Shown here in pieces: positions 8,132 to 17,070 of a DNA stretch of 64,000 nucleotides. Every line of letters begins with the position of its first letter. Positions within the stretch are counted from its first letter, which is position 1. The position numbers and the translations under genes are program-made. Source of the stretch: Microcoleus sp. EPA2. Its GTDB lineage: Bacteria > Cyanobacteriota > Cyanobacteriia > Cyanobacteriales > Microcoleaceae. The notes beneath the pieces are model-generated. The model worked only from the letters and a program-made list of their open reading frames with translations. It did no database searches and was not told the origin of the DNA. The stretch lies in contig JAHRFD010000005.1 in assembly GCA_020882975.1 (NCBI GenBank), positions 115,271 to 179,270 on the forward strand, read 5' to 3'.

Positions 8132-8812
8132 TCAAGTTTTTCTAGGACTTGCAAGGGCAACAGTTCCATATACCGAAATTCCTGACTGCTTCAATACTTG
8201 AATAGCCGATCGCACCGTAGTACCGCTAGTATAAATATCATCAACTAACAACACCCGATCGCCAGGAAGTCGGCGACGAAAATCCTTACCCAAAATTAAA
8301 GCATCCTTCATTTCGGCTTGCCGCTGTGCGATAGAAAGTTGAAATAGTGCCTCAGTATACTTGATCCGTTCTAAACCATGTCGCTGTAAAGGCAAACCCG
8401 TTAACTCACAAAAACTTTCCGCCAAAAGTTCCGCTTGATTAAATCCCCGCTGTTTCAGCTTTTCCTTATGCAGTGGAATCGGTACAACGGTTAAATTATC
8501 AATAGCTAATTCGGGAAAATTTAGCCAAGCTTCCGCCATCCAATAGCCGAGGGGTTTGGCTAACTCTGGACGATCGTTATATTTCAAAGCTGCGATCGCC
8601 CGTTTCAGAGCCCCGCCGTACTCCCCCCACACAAACACAGCCTTCTGGGAATCCCAAAATGCACCAGGATCGGCTAATCGACAGCCCTGAAGTTGCTGGC
8701 GACAGTAGGGACACAAATCTGAGGTAGCTGGTCGCTGACACAGAGGACAGTTAGACTTAAGAAATAAATTGAGAAAAGATTTGACCAATCTCGTCCATTT
8801 TCGATTGTTCAT
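8132..8812 (-). CDS. ComF-family phosphoribosyltransferase-like protein
   Basis: Double-zinc-ribbon plus phosphoribosyltransferase fold as in ComF/GntX, linked in some bacteria to DNA uptake. An N-terminal CPLCQRP...CPYCRQQL ribbon precedes a type I PRTase domain with the diphosphate-binding motif VLLVDDIYTSGTT and the ComF signature RGFNQAELLAESF. I take ATG 8812 (MNNRKWTRL) as the start; an in-frame ATG at 8863 would add 17 residues unlike the family. It diverges from the PEP-synthase-like gene. The actual substrate is not known. Confidence 0.85.
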   Translation of the reverse strand: MNNRKWTRLVKSFLNLFLKSNCPLCQRPATSDLCPYCRQQLQGCRLADPGAFWDSQKAVFVWGEYGGALKRAIAALKYNDRPELAKPLGYWMAEAWLNFPELAIDNLTVVPIPLHKEKLKQRGFNQAELLAESFCELTGLPLQRHGLERIKYTEALFQLSIAQRQAEMKDALILGKDFRRRLPGDRVLLVDDIYTSGTTVRSAIQVLKQSGISVYGTVALASPRKT

Positions 8813-8884
8813 ATTAAAATTGCAATAAGTGATTAATCGGGAAAAGTTAGAATTTTCAATCAATTTCCTAGAAAGGCTAACAGC

Positions 8885-11356
8885 GTGGACAACTTCTACT
8901 GGCTAGACAAAATTAAACCATCAGACAGGGATGCCGTGGGAGAAAAAGCATTTTACTTAAGCTGTTTAATGCAAAAAAATCATCCCGTCATACCCGGTTT
9001 TGTTGTGCCACCAAAAGCGTTTTGGCAGTTTCTAGAGTCCATAGACTGGTTGGAACCGCTGTTTGCAGACTGGCCAAACTCTTCACTGCACTTGAATGTC
9101 GATGAACCAAAACAACTCCAAGCCATCGCCCGCAGCATTCGCCGACAAATCACCTCCACCAAACTGCCAGATTCCTTACTCTCCACCATGGATGCGGCTG
9201 TTTCTCAACTAAACTGCAAAGCATTAATTTTTCGCCCTTCCCTGACGACGCAACACCCGAACACCGCCGGAATGCTGGAATCTCAAGCAGTGCGCGCCGA
9301 ACCAGCAGCCATCGAGGCCGGACTCAAAGCAGCTTGGGCGGAACTGTTTAGAGCCCAAAGACTATTTTACTGGCAACGGTGCGGCATGAATGTACAGGAA
9401 ATTAATCCCGCTGTTTTAGTGCAGCCACTCTCTTGTGCGATCGCCGCCGGTGCGGTGGAAACTAACAGCAATGAAGGCTGGGAAATCCAAGCCACCTGCG
9501 GTTTAGGAATGTCCCTCGCTAGGGGAGAAACCATCCCCGATTACTATCAAGTGCAACCGGAAACAGGCAAAATTACCATCCAGCGATTGGGTTACAAAAC
9601 ATTAGCTTATCATCTCAAAAGCGACGAAATCAAATCGGAGGAAAAACCACAGATCGGAAAGGGGAACTCTTTCCAAATTCCTAACTTTCAGTTTCCCAGA
9701 CCAAATTCTGCTGGAAGTTGTTTGGATATTTATATATTAGGTGAAAAGTTACAAAGTGAATATGTATTAAATCAGCATCTCTTAATAAAATTACTCGATT
9801 TGAGCCAAAAAGCCAGGAGAGAATTCGATTTCGAGCTAATTTTAGAGTGGACGATGAATCAGTCAGCAGACTGTAACGAACCGGAGTTTTATTTCACTCA
9901 AGTTCGCCCATTGAAAAACCAAAAAGTCCCTGAAATAATGGAAAATCTGATCGCACAAGCTAACCAAAATTTAATTGCCCTAGGCAGAAATCCTAGGGTA
10001 CTCAAAGGTTTGGCGGCCGCATCAGGAAAAGTTAAAGCAATTGCCCAAGTTATGGGTAATTCCCATCCAGAAAACTCGGAATTTGTAGCGGGGGCAATTT
10101 TGGTGACACGGGCAATTTATCCCCATTGGCTACCTTGGCTCAAATTAGCTGCTGGGATTGTTTGCGAACAAGGAGGTATGACGGGTCATGGTGCGATTTT
10201 AGCTAGGGAGTTGGGCATCCCCGCTGTGGTAGGAGTTGTCGGTGCCACTCGCGCGATCGAGACTGGGGATTCGGTGTGGCTAGATGGCGACACTGGAGAA
10301 GTTTTTGCGTCTGCTCAAATTGAGGCGATCGCCCCTACAAATATCAGCAATTATGGAGAAATAGCCAATGATGCAGATTTGTCCATGACAGCAGCCAAAA
10401 TGTCGATCGCCCATCACCAATTCCCCACAGCATCTCCATCCCTTCTAGAACCAAAATCTCAGCCGCCAGAATTACCTCAAAATGTTGTCAGTCCCCCAAC
10501 AGTGACTCAACTGCTGGTGAATGTCAGCCAAATGAGTTCCATCGAGCATCTCAGAAATCTACCCATAGACGGTATTGGATTAGTGCGATCGGAATTAATG
10601 GCAATAGAAGCTTTGGAAGGTCAAAATCCCCAACTTTGGTGGCAAAATGGTCGGGAATCTGAATTTGTGCATCGCATGGCGACTCAGTTAAATTTATTTG
10701 CTGCGGCCGTCTTTCCCCGTCCCATATTTTATCGTTCCCTCGATTTACGGGAATCGGGAATCCACGGTAGTTTCAGTTATACCTTTGAACCAGAGTTATT
10801 TGATTGGGAATTAAAGGTACTAAAAACATCCTGGGATGCGGGGTATACAAATATTAATTTAATTTTGCCATTTGTGCGCTCTGTAGACGAGTTTAGCTTC
10901 TGCAAGCAGCGTTTAGAAACAGTTTGGAAACAGCGACCCGTTGAGTTTAAACTGTGGATTATGGCCGAGGTTCCTTCGGTTTTATTTTTATTGTCAGATT
11001 ACGTGAAAGCAGGAGTTCAAGGAATTTCCATCGGCACCAATGATTTAAGCCAATTTATGTTAGGAGTTAACCGCAACTCGGCAGATATGGCTAGCGCTTT
11101 CAGCGGGCGCAATCAACCGATGATGAGGGCGATCGAACAATTAATCCTTCAGGCTAAGGAGGAGGGAATTCCTTGCTCTATCTGTGGCGATGCTCCAGCT
11201 TTATATCCACAGATGATTGACTCCCTGGTGCTGTGGGGGATTTCGTCGATTTCTGTGAATGTGGACGCTGTGGAACAGACTTCTAGGGCGATCGCTCGCG
11301 CCGAACAGCGTATCATCCTAGAAGCGGCGCGAGCGAGCTTTAAAAATAATCATTAG
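8885..11356 (+). CDS. PEP synthase / PPDK-like phosphotransferase, divergent, 823 aa
   Basis: Three-domain architecture of phosphoenolpyruvate synthase: an N-terminal ATP-binding domain (VGEKAFYLSCLMQ, PGFVVPPKAFWQFL, IFRPSLTTQHP, CGLGMSLARGETIPDYYQV), a central swivelling phospho-His domain (GGMTGHGAILARELG, His at 435), and a C-terminal PEP/pyruvate barrel (GIGLVRSELMA, SIGTNDLSQFMLGVNRN, catalytic Cys at 767 in SICGDAP). The start is GTG at 8885 after a GAAAGG site. It differs from canonical PpsA: the barrel segment with NPMLGxRG, whose arginine contacts the substrate, is replaced by a shorter IHGSFSYTFEPE stretch. The reaction may therefore differ from pyruvate plus ATP to PEP. Confidence 0.8.
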   Translation: MDNFYWLDKIKPSDRDAVGEKAFYLSCLMQKNHPVIPGFVVPPKAFWQFLESIDWLEPLFADWPNSSLHLNVDEPKQLQAIARSIRRQITSTKLPDSLLSTMDAAVSQLNCKALIFRPSLTTQHPNTAGMLESQAVRAEPAAIEAGLKAAWAELFRAQRLFYWQRCGMNVQEINPAVLVQPLSCAIAAGAVETNSNEGWEIQATCGLGMSLARGETIPDYYQVQPETGKITIQRLGYKTLAYHLKSDEIKSEEKPQIGKGNSFQIPNFQFPRPNSAGSCLDIYILGEKLQSEYVLNQHLLIKLLDLSQKARREFDFELILEWTMNQSADCNEPEFYFTQVRPLKNQKVPEIMENLIAQANQNLIALGRNPRVLKGLAAASGKVKAIAQVMGNSHPENSEFVAGAILVTRAIYPHWLPWLKLAAGIVCEQGGMTGHGAILARELGIPAVVGVVGATRAIETGDSVWLDGDTGEVFASAQIEAIAPTNISNYGEIANDADLSMTAAKMSIAHHQFPTASPSLLEPKSQPPELPQNVVSPPTVTQLLVNVSQMSSIEHLRNLPIDGIGLVRSELMAIEALEGQNPQLWWQNGRESEFVHRMATQLNLFAAAVFPRPIFYRSLDLRESGIHGSFSYTFEPELFDWELKVLKTSWDAGYTNINLILPFVRSVDEFSFCKQRLETVWKQRPVEFKLWIMAEVPSVLFLLSDYVKAGVQGISIGTNDLSQFMLGVNRNSADMASAFSGRNQPMMRAIEQLILQAKEEGIPCSICGDAPALYPQMIDSLVLWGISSISVNVDAVEQTSRAIARAEQRIILEAARASFKNNH

Positions 11357-11487
11357 ATATCTGCCAAAAGTCAGAATAACTGTTCCATAATAAATAGGGT
11401 TGATGTCTATTAAAAATCATTAAAAACAAATCCATTCCAAAGTTACCATAGTAGTATTGAGAAACAGTTTACTCCAAGGGGGCCAAA

Positions 11488-11937
11488 ATGAAATCAAGAA
11501 TGATTACAACCACAGCAATCCTACTGGCTGCGATCGGTATTTTGACACCCCATCCAGTCTCAGCTCAACCAGCCACCGACGGTGGCACAAAACCGGGATT
11601 TTGGCAACCAGAAGCACAGATAGATAATACTCGCAACATTACCCTCAGACTATTAAACGAGACTGGATTGAACCTAGAATACGGTCAGTCTGGTGTTGGT
11701 TTGTCATCCTTGCCGATCGGCACTACAAAAAACGTCGTGGTTCGCATCGGCAACCGCACCGGCGATCTTGCCAATATTCCCATTAATGTCAAAGGTGGAA
11801 CCACCACTTTGAAATACGACTATAGCGTCGATTCCCAGAAAAACATCGTGACAGTTCGGATCACCACATCGGACGGGCGGACTAGGCAAGACAGGTCAAT
11901 TTATATTGATGAAAAAGGACGAGTTTATTCGTTCTAG
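11488..11937 (+). CDS. Hypothetical exported protein, 149 aa
   Basis: I do not recognise this protein. It has a clear Sec signal peptide (MKSRMITTTAILLAAIGILTP, predicted cut after VSA-Q near residue 26). The mature part of about 120 residues is rich in beta-prone Thr/Asn/Gly/Val segments, such as RNITLRLLNETGLNLEYG and TTTLKYDYSVDSQKNIVTVRI. It is probably a small periplasmic or secreted beta-sandwich protein. An AAGGGGG ribosome site (around 11476) precedes the ATG. It stands alone between repeats. Confidence 0.65.
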   Translation: MKSRMITTTAILLAAIGILTPHPVSAQPATDGGTKPGFWQPEAQIDNTRNITLRLLNETGLNLEYGQSGVGLSSLPIGTTKNVVVRIGNRTGDLANIPINVKGGTTTLKYDYSVDSQKNIVTVRITTSDGRTRQDRSIYIDEKGRVYSF

Positions 11938-11943
11938 TTTATA

Positions 11944-12006
11944 GGTGGGGGCGGGTTTATTAAGATTGTTATTTTTGGGCGATTATGGTTGGTGAACCCG
12001 CCCCTA
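11944..12006. repeat. 63-bp palindromic repeat, GGTGGGGGCGGGTTT type
   Basis: The left arm GGGGGCGGGTTTA pairs with the right arm TGAACCCGCCCCTAC. Arms and length agree with the copy at 32381-32443, and parts of the middle also match (GGTTGGTGAACC against TGTTGGTGAACC). Confidence 0.75.
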
Positions 12007-12059
12007 CAGCATTGGTAAAATGTTAGATAAAATTTCGGGTAAAACATTGAATAAAATCC

Positions 12060-12122
12060 GTAGGGACGGGTTAAAAGATGAATTTTGCCACTCACAGAGC
12101 ATCTTCATAAACCCGCCCCCAC
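12060..12122. repeat. 63-bp palindromic repeat, GTAGGGACGGGTT type
   Basis: Left arm GTAGGGACGGGTT, right arm AAACCCGCCCCCAC. Second family member in this spacer, 53 bases after the first and with an unrelated middle. Confidence 0.7.
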
Positions 12123-12182
12123 CCAACTAATAACCCAGTTGTAGGTTGGTTTTCGTTCCTCAACCCAACCTACAGATTAGCT

Positions 12183-12482
12183 CTAATGGTGGAGCAAGTG
12201 CATTAAGCCTTCTACAGTAGGACCGATCGCACCTGCTGAAACTTCACAAGCGACTGTTTCGGCTGCGCAGTGACTAGCATGAAGGGTGTTTTCAATAGCC
12301 TGACTGGCTCCCTCCACTGCATCACCCCCGCATTGACCGTAAGCAGTCTCTGTGACCATTTCAGCTTGAATTTTTCTGTTGGTTTCTGTGGCATTCATGT
12401 CCCAACTTTTGATTGTTTGGACAATCTCTAACCCGGTCCAAATCAACATTCCGAGCAAAACCGCACCAATCAAATATTCCAT
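12183..12482 (-). CDS. Hypothetical small membrane protein, 99 aa
   Basis: Not recognised. Residues 2-22 (EYLIGAVLLGMLIWTGLEIV) form one transmembrane helix at the N-terminus. The remainder is soluble, Ala/Glu/Thr-rich and probably helical, with four cysteines (QCGGD, HCAAETVACE) and a His-rich end (LMHLLHH). This could be a single-pass protein with a cytoplasmic or lumenal helical tail. It lies 72 bases downstream of cobS in the same orientation and may be cotranscribed. Confidence 0.5.
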   Translation of the reverse strand: MEYLIGAVLLGMLIWTGLEIVQTIKSWDMNATETNRKIQAEMVTETAYGQCGGDAVEGASQAIENTLHASHCAAETVACEVSAGAIGPTVEGLMHLLHH

Positions 12483-12554
12483 AGTTTTCTAGAGGATTGA
12501 GGTTGGCTATATCTAATTTAACGCAGGGACTGAAAGCCAACAGGAGAGAAAATA

Positions 12555-13352
12555 TTATGCTTGCAAAGCAGCCAACAGACATAATAATAATGCCTCCGTC
12601 CACTCCACTACAGCACCATAGGTATCACCAGTGTGACCCCCTAAACGGTGGTTAAACCAGGCTCCCGTCAAAATTCCGATCGCACTTCCCCCCAAAGCCA
12701 TCCCCACCGCCAACAGCCACCGATCGCCCTGCAAGACAACTTGCAACACACTCAAACTCAGTAGCAGCAAAACTCCTGGGATAAAATCAAAAGGAGAATA
12801 AATCGATTCCTTGTGAAAAGCTCCCTTACCCTGGGCCCGGAGATAGGGATAGCGGGCGATCGCCACCAACTGGCCCCACCGCCCCCAACCAGCCACACCC
12901 ATCAAAGCCAACCACCGATATTCATTCAAATCCGTCAGAGCAGCCGTTTTCAACAACAAGATTGCCACCGCAGCCATCGCCCCAAAGGCTCCTGTAACGC
13001 TGTCCCGCATCACCTCCAGCCGTCGCAGGGGGTCTGGTACAGCCAGGCCGTCCGCCGTGTCCATAGCCCCGTCTAGGTGTAACCCCCCAGTCAGGGCAAT
13101 ACCTAAAACTACTACCAAGGCCGATCGAGTCAAAGCAGGCATCCCCAACAACTGCAATCCCAGATCCGCCAGTCCCAGCATCCCCCCAATCAACAGCCCG
13201 ATTGCCGGTGCAAAGCGAGCAATACCCCGAAACTCCAAATTCCAAGAAATCGGCACCGGCAAACAAGTATAAAAAGCGACCGCAGCAGCTAGTGCAGCCC
13301 CCAGATTCCGGAAAAAGTCGATCGTTGAGCGAACCAACTGATTGTGCACCAT
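12555..13352 (-). CDS. cobS: Adenosylcobinamide-GDP ribazoletransferase CobS
   Basis: Integral membrane enzyme of the last steps of cobalamin assembly: joins adenosylcobinamide-GDP with alpha-ribazole. Signatures: FYTCLPVP near the N-terminus, [34 protein letters not shown] and [17 protein letters not shown], with six or seven hydrophobic helices. I choose ATG 13352 (MVHNQLVRS), giving 265 residues close to the family norm; the frame is open to an upstream ATG at 13424. I looked for a cobalamin riboswitch upstream and did not find a convincing one. Confidence 0.92.
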   Translation of the reverse strand: MVHNQLVRSTIDFFRNLGAALAAAVAFYTCLPVPISWNLEFRGIARFAPAIGLLIGGMLGLADLGLQLLGMPALTRSALVVVLGIALTGGLHLDGAMDTADGLAVPDPLRRLEVMRDSVTGAFGAMAAVAILLLKTAALTDLNEYRWLALMGVAGWGRWGQLVAIARYPYLRAQGKGAFHKESIYSPFDFIPGVLLLLSLSVLQVVLQGDRWLLAVGMALGGSAIGILTGAWFNHRLGGHTGDTYGAVVEWTEALLLCLLAALQA

Positions 13353-13614
13353 AAAATAGAAATTTTTTCGCATTGTATGGAGTTGTGAATCCATTAGCGT
13401 ATGCCAGAATTGGATCGGTAACACCCTTAGTTCCTTCGATCAGGCATTCATCCTGGCGACAGCTCTTTTCTTTAGAAAACTGCTACCGACAGCGCACCCG
13501 AAGAACTGCATCTACTGAAACTTAACTCAAGACAAGCGTTTCCTTTGTAGGAAAATCTAGTTAATTCTGTGATTTCCAACCAGGGGAACATACTACAACA
13601 GAGGCTTTTGCTCC

Positions 13615-14064
13615 ATGAGTAATGACCAATTAAACAACAGGGTGGCTGCTCCTTGCATCATCGATACAGGCATTGTCGTCAACAAGCGCGATATCCAAAG
13701 ATTGCTCTTCGATTTAGGACGTGTCCGCTACCTACATATGCAGGACGGCAAGATTTACAGTCAAGGCGAAGGGTATGTCCGGGAAGTGTTCGTTAACCCC
13801 AATCGCTCTACTCTGATTGCCAACCGGGCTATTTATTTGAATGTTGATAGTTTTGATTATCTGGAACTGAAAAACTCCAAGGAAGAAGGTGCTTATTTTG
13901 ACCTGATTCAAGAGGGACGACTGTTACGGTTAATTCCTCTCTCCAATCCTTTGCAAGAGCAACTCAGCCGGAATTTAAATGCTGCTGCTTTAGATGCAGT
14001 CGTGGATCAGGTACTCTCAGGGAGCTGGGATTATCAATTAGATGAAGACGATTCGCCGTTTTAA
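13615..14064 (+). CDS. Conserved hypothetical protein, 149 aa
   Basis: No family recognised. The protein is soluble, with no signal or membrane segment, and mixed alpha/beta: ...VNKRDIQRLLFDLGRVRYLHMQDG and VREVFVNPNRSTLIANRAIYLNV. The gene precedes tgt by about 100 bases in the same direction and probably shares its transcript. Composition matches its neighbours. Confidence 0.65.
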   Translation: MSNDQLNNRVAAPCIIDTGIVVNKRDIQRLLFDLGRVRYLHMQDGKIYSQGEGYVREVFVNPNRSTLIANRAIYLNVDSFDYLELKNSKEEGAYFDLIQEGRLLRLIPLSNPLQEQLSRNLNAAALDAVVDQVLSGSWDYQLDEDDSPF

Positions 14065-14123
14065 AGGATCGTTGGCTAAGGCTAAGGTCAAAATTAGTTC
14101 GACTAAAGCTCAAGAACGTTTAA

Positions 14124-15290
<1,167 letters not shown>

Positions 15291-15350
15291 TTGCCTTTGC
15301 TTAAGATATGCGACAATTATGAAAAATCTGTTGGATAGGTAGGTTGATTC

Positions 15351-15488
15351 ATGGAAGCTGCATTACTTTTAGCGAAGCTGCCCGAAGCTTATGCGATCTT
15401 TGACCCTTTGATTAATGTTTTGCCGGTGATTCCTGTGTTTTTCTTGTTGCTGGCTTTTGTTTGGCAAGCGGCTGTCGGATTCAGATAA
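15351..15488 (+). CDS. psbK: Photosystem II reaction centre protein PsbK, 45 aa
   Basis: Small single-helix subunit at the periphery of photosystem II in the thylakoid membrane. The reading frame from ATG 15351 contains [12 protein letters not shown], then a hydrophobic helix ([12 protein letters not shown]) and the invariant end VWQAAVGFR. The conserved mature protein starts at KLPEAY; the preceding eight or nine residues form the short leader that is removed. It is followed 13 bases later by a strong terminator. Confidence 0.97.
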   Translation: MEAALLLAKLPEAYAIFDPLINVLPVIPVFFLLLAFVWQAAVGFR

Positions 15489-15501
15489 TTCTGGTTTTAT
15501 T

Positions 15502-15537
15502 AAAAGCAGGGGCAATTCCCCAATTGTCCCTGCTTTT
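15502..15537 (+). terminator. Strong terminator after psbK
   Basis: AAAAGCAGGGGCAATT pairs with AATTGTCCCTGCTTTT around loop CCCC, a 16-bp stem with a single G-U pair and a T-run in its descending arm. The A-run on the left arm makes it usable in both directions, though the next gene converges from 78 bases further. Confidence 0.9.
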
Positions 15538-15629
15538 AGCTGTTGAGTTTTTCGGTTGCTCTGGAATTATTTAACCGCACAAAGCGCTCCAGAGCGCAGA
15601 GAAAGAGCCCAGAGGGATGAATGCTATGT

Positions 15630-16181
15630 TTAGCTGCCGATCGCCTTTTGGAATGCCGGTCTTTCTGCAATTCGCTTCATATAGTCTAAAACCGCCGGAT
15701 AAGCGCTGAGGTCTAGTTTTAGCATCATGGGAATATAGTTTAAAATCGAGCCCACTGCGGCGTCGGCTACACCGAATTCATCGCCCATCAAAAACTGCTG
15801 TTTCTCGAAGATGTGATTAAGGGGTGTTAACAATTTGGGAGTTTCGCGATCGCGACTTGCTTCCACAAATATTCCCGGCCCTAGGGTAGCGTTAGCAAAG
15901 AGTACCCACTGCACGACTTGAGCTTGTTGCTCCAAATTCTCCGGCATTTTACCATATTTTTGAGCTAAATAGAGCAGAATTGCCCCAGATTCCCAAAGTT
16001 TAAAATCTCCATCGGCGATCGCCGGGACTTTTCCCATGGGGTTAATTTCGAGAAAATCTGGCTGCAAATGTGCTCCTGCTTGCATATCCAGCATCACGAA
16101 TTCATAGGGCACGCCTATTTCTTCCAGATACCACTTGATAATTGAGGCCCTGCTGCGAGCTCCACCGTAAAGTTTCAGCAC
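15630..16181 (-). CDS. Glutathione S-transferase family protein, 183 aa
   Basis: Thioredoxin-like N-terminal domain (MLKLYGGARSRASIIKWYLEE, INPMGKVPAIADGDFKLWESGAILLYLAQKYG) with the glutathione-binding cis-Pro (VPAI) and WESGAIL, then the helical C-terminal domain with the N-capping box FGVADAAVGSIL. At 183 residues it is somewhat shorter than typical GSTs. SRAS at the active site suggests a Ser- rather than Tyr-type enzyme. Physiological substrate unknown. Convergent with psbK. Confidence 0.88.
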   Translation of the reverse strand: MLKLYGGARSRASIIKWYLEEIGVPYEFVMLDMQAGAHLQPDFLEINPMGKVPAIADGDFKLWESGAILLYLAQKYGKMPENLEQQAQVVQWVLFANATLGPGIFVEASRDRETPKLLTPLNHIFEKQQFLMGDEFGVADAAVGSILNYIPMMLKLDLSAYPAVLDYMKRIAERPAFQKAIGS

Positions 16182-16256
16182 CGTTTTTTCCCTTTAACGA
16201 AATCTGATTTATTTTAGCATTTGTTATTGGTTATTTGTTATTGGTGTCGCTAATAA

Positions 16257-16835
16257 CTAATGACCAATAACTGGCAATTCCGTCAAGTGTACAAATAAGA
16301 TTCTGCTACCAATAAAAATCAAAATTGCTCCGCCCAACATCTCTATTTTATTTGCAAACAAATTTCCACACTTGTGTCCAATAAACACACCAGCAAACGC
16401 CAAAAAGAAAGTAATGAATCCTATAGCAGTCACCGCAGGAGCAATAGAATCTTTCAGAACAGCAAAGCCAATCCCCACGGCTAAAGCATCTATACTTGTT
16501 GCCACCGATAATCCGATTAAAGTACCCGTATCCAGGGGATTAAATTTCTTTTCTTCTCCGTCATTTTGTAGGGATTCATAAATCATTCTACCGCCAATGA
16601 AACTCAACAATCCGAAAGCTATCCAATGGTCAATTGCCGAAATTAAAAAGCTGAAACTCAGACCAATAAACCATCCGATTACTGGCATCAAAGCTTGAAA
16701 ACCACCGAAAAATAAAGCAATTTTTAAAGCTTTATTGACTTTCATGTGTTTAATTGCTAAACCGCTGGAAACTGAAACTGCAAAAGCATCTGCTGCTAGT
16801 CCCAAGGAAAGTAAGACGGTAGTGGCTAAATCCAT
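16257..16835 (-). CDS. mntP: MntP-family manganese efflux pump, 192 aa
   Basis: Six-helix inner-membrane Mn(II) exporter. Diagnostic paired motifs with acidic residues in helices are present: LGLAADAFAVSVSSGL in helix 1 and LIGLSVATSIDALAVGIGF in helix 4, the internally duplicated MntP signature. There is a conserved Gly-rich end (LGGAILIFIGSRILF). I looked in the upstream 235 bases for a yybP-ykoY manganese riboswitch, which often controls this family, and did not see its conserved core. The second TnpB element is inserted just upstream. Confidence 0.9.
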   Translation of the reverse strand: MDLATTVLLSLGLAADAFAVSVSSGLAIKHMKVNKALKIALFFGGFQALMPVIGWFIGLSFSFLISAIDHWIAFGLLSFIGGRMIYESLQNDGEEKKFNPLDTGTLIGLSVATSIDALAVGIGFAVLKDSIAPAVTAIGFITFFLAFAGVFIGHKCGNLFANKIEMLGGAILIFIGSRILFVHLTELPVIGH

Positions 16836-17070
16836 TTCTGTAATTTTTTTTATCTGATGGGTAAACTATTAAACTTCTCGATAACAGCAAGTCTGCAACA
16901 CGCAGGCGATGCGTCGTCCACAATAATTCTGGGATAGGTCTCTTGCTCTTAGTCTTTAAGTTTACACTAAGTTATCCTTAAGTTAGATATTTATCATAAT
17001 CAATTCATTTTTAAATCATATTTTTTTCATAATTGGCTGGCTTGAAAAATGTCGTACTAGGCTGTATTAT

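Noticed and set aside
13353-13614. Cobalamin riboswitch upstream of cobS
   Set aside because: A CAGG...CCTG hairpin is present but the B12-box and other conserved elements are not.
16836-17070. yybP-ykoY manganese riboswitch upstream of mntP
   Set aside because: The conserved core could not be found; only a small ACGCA/TGCGT hairpin is visible.
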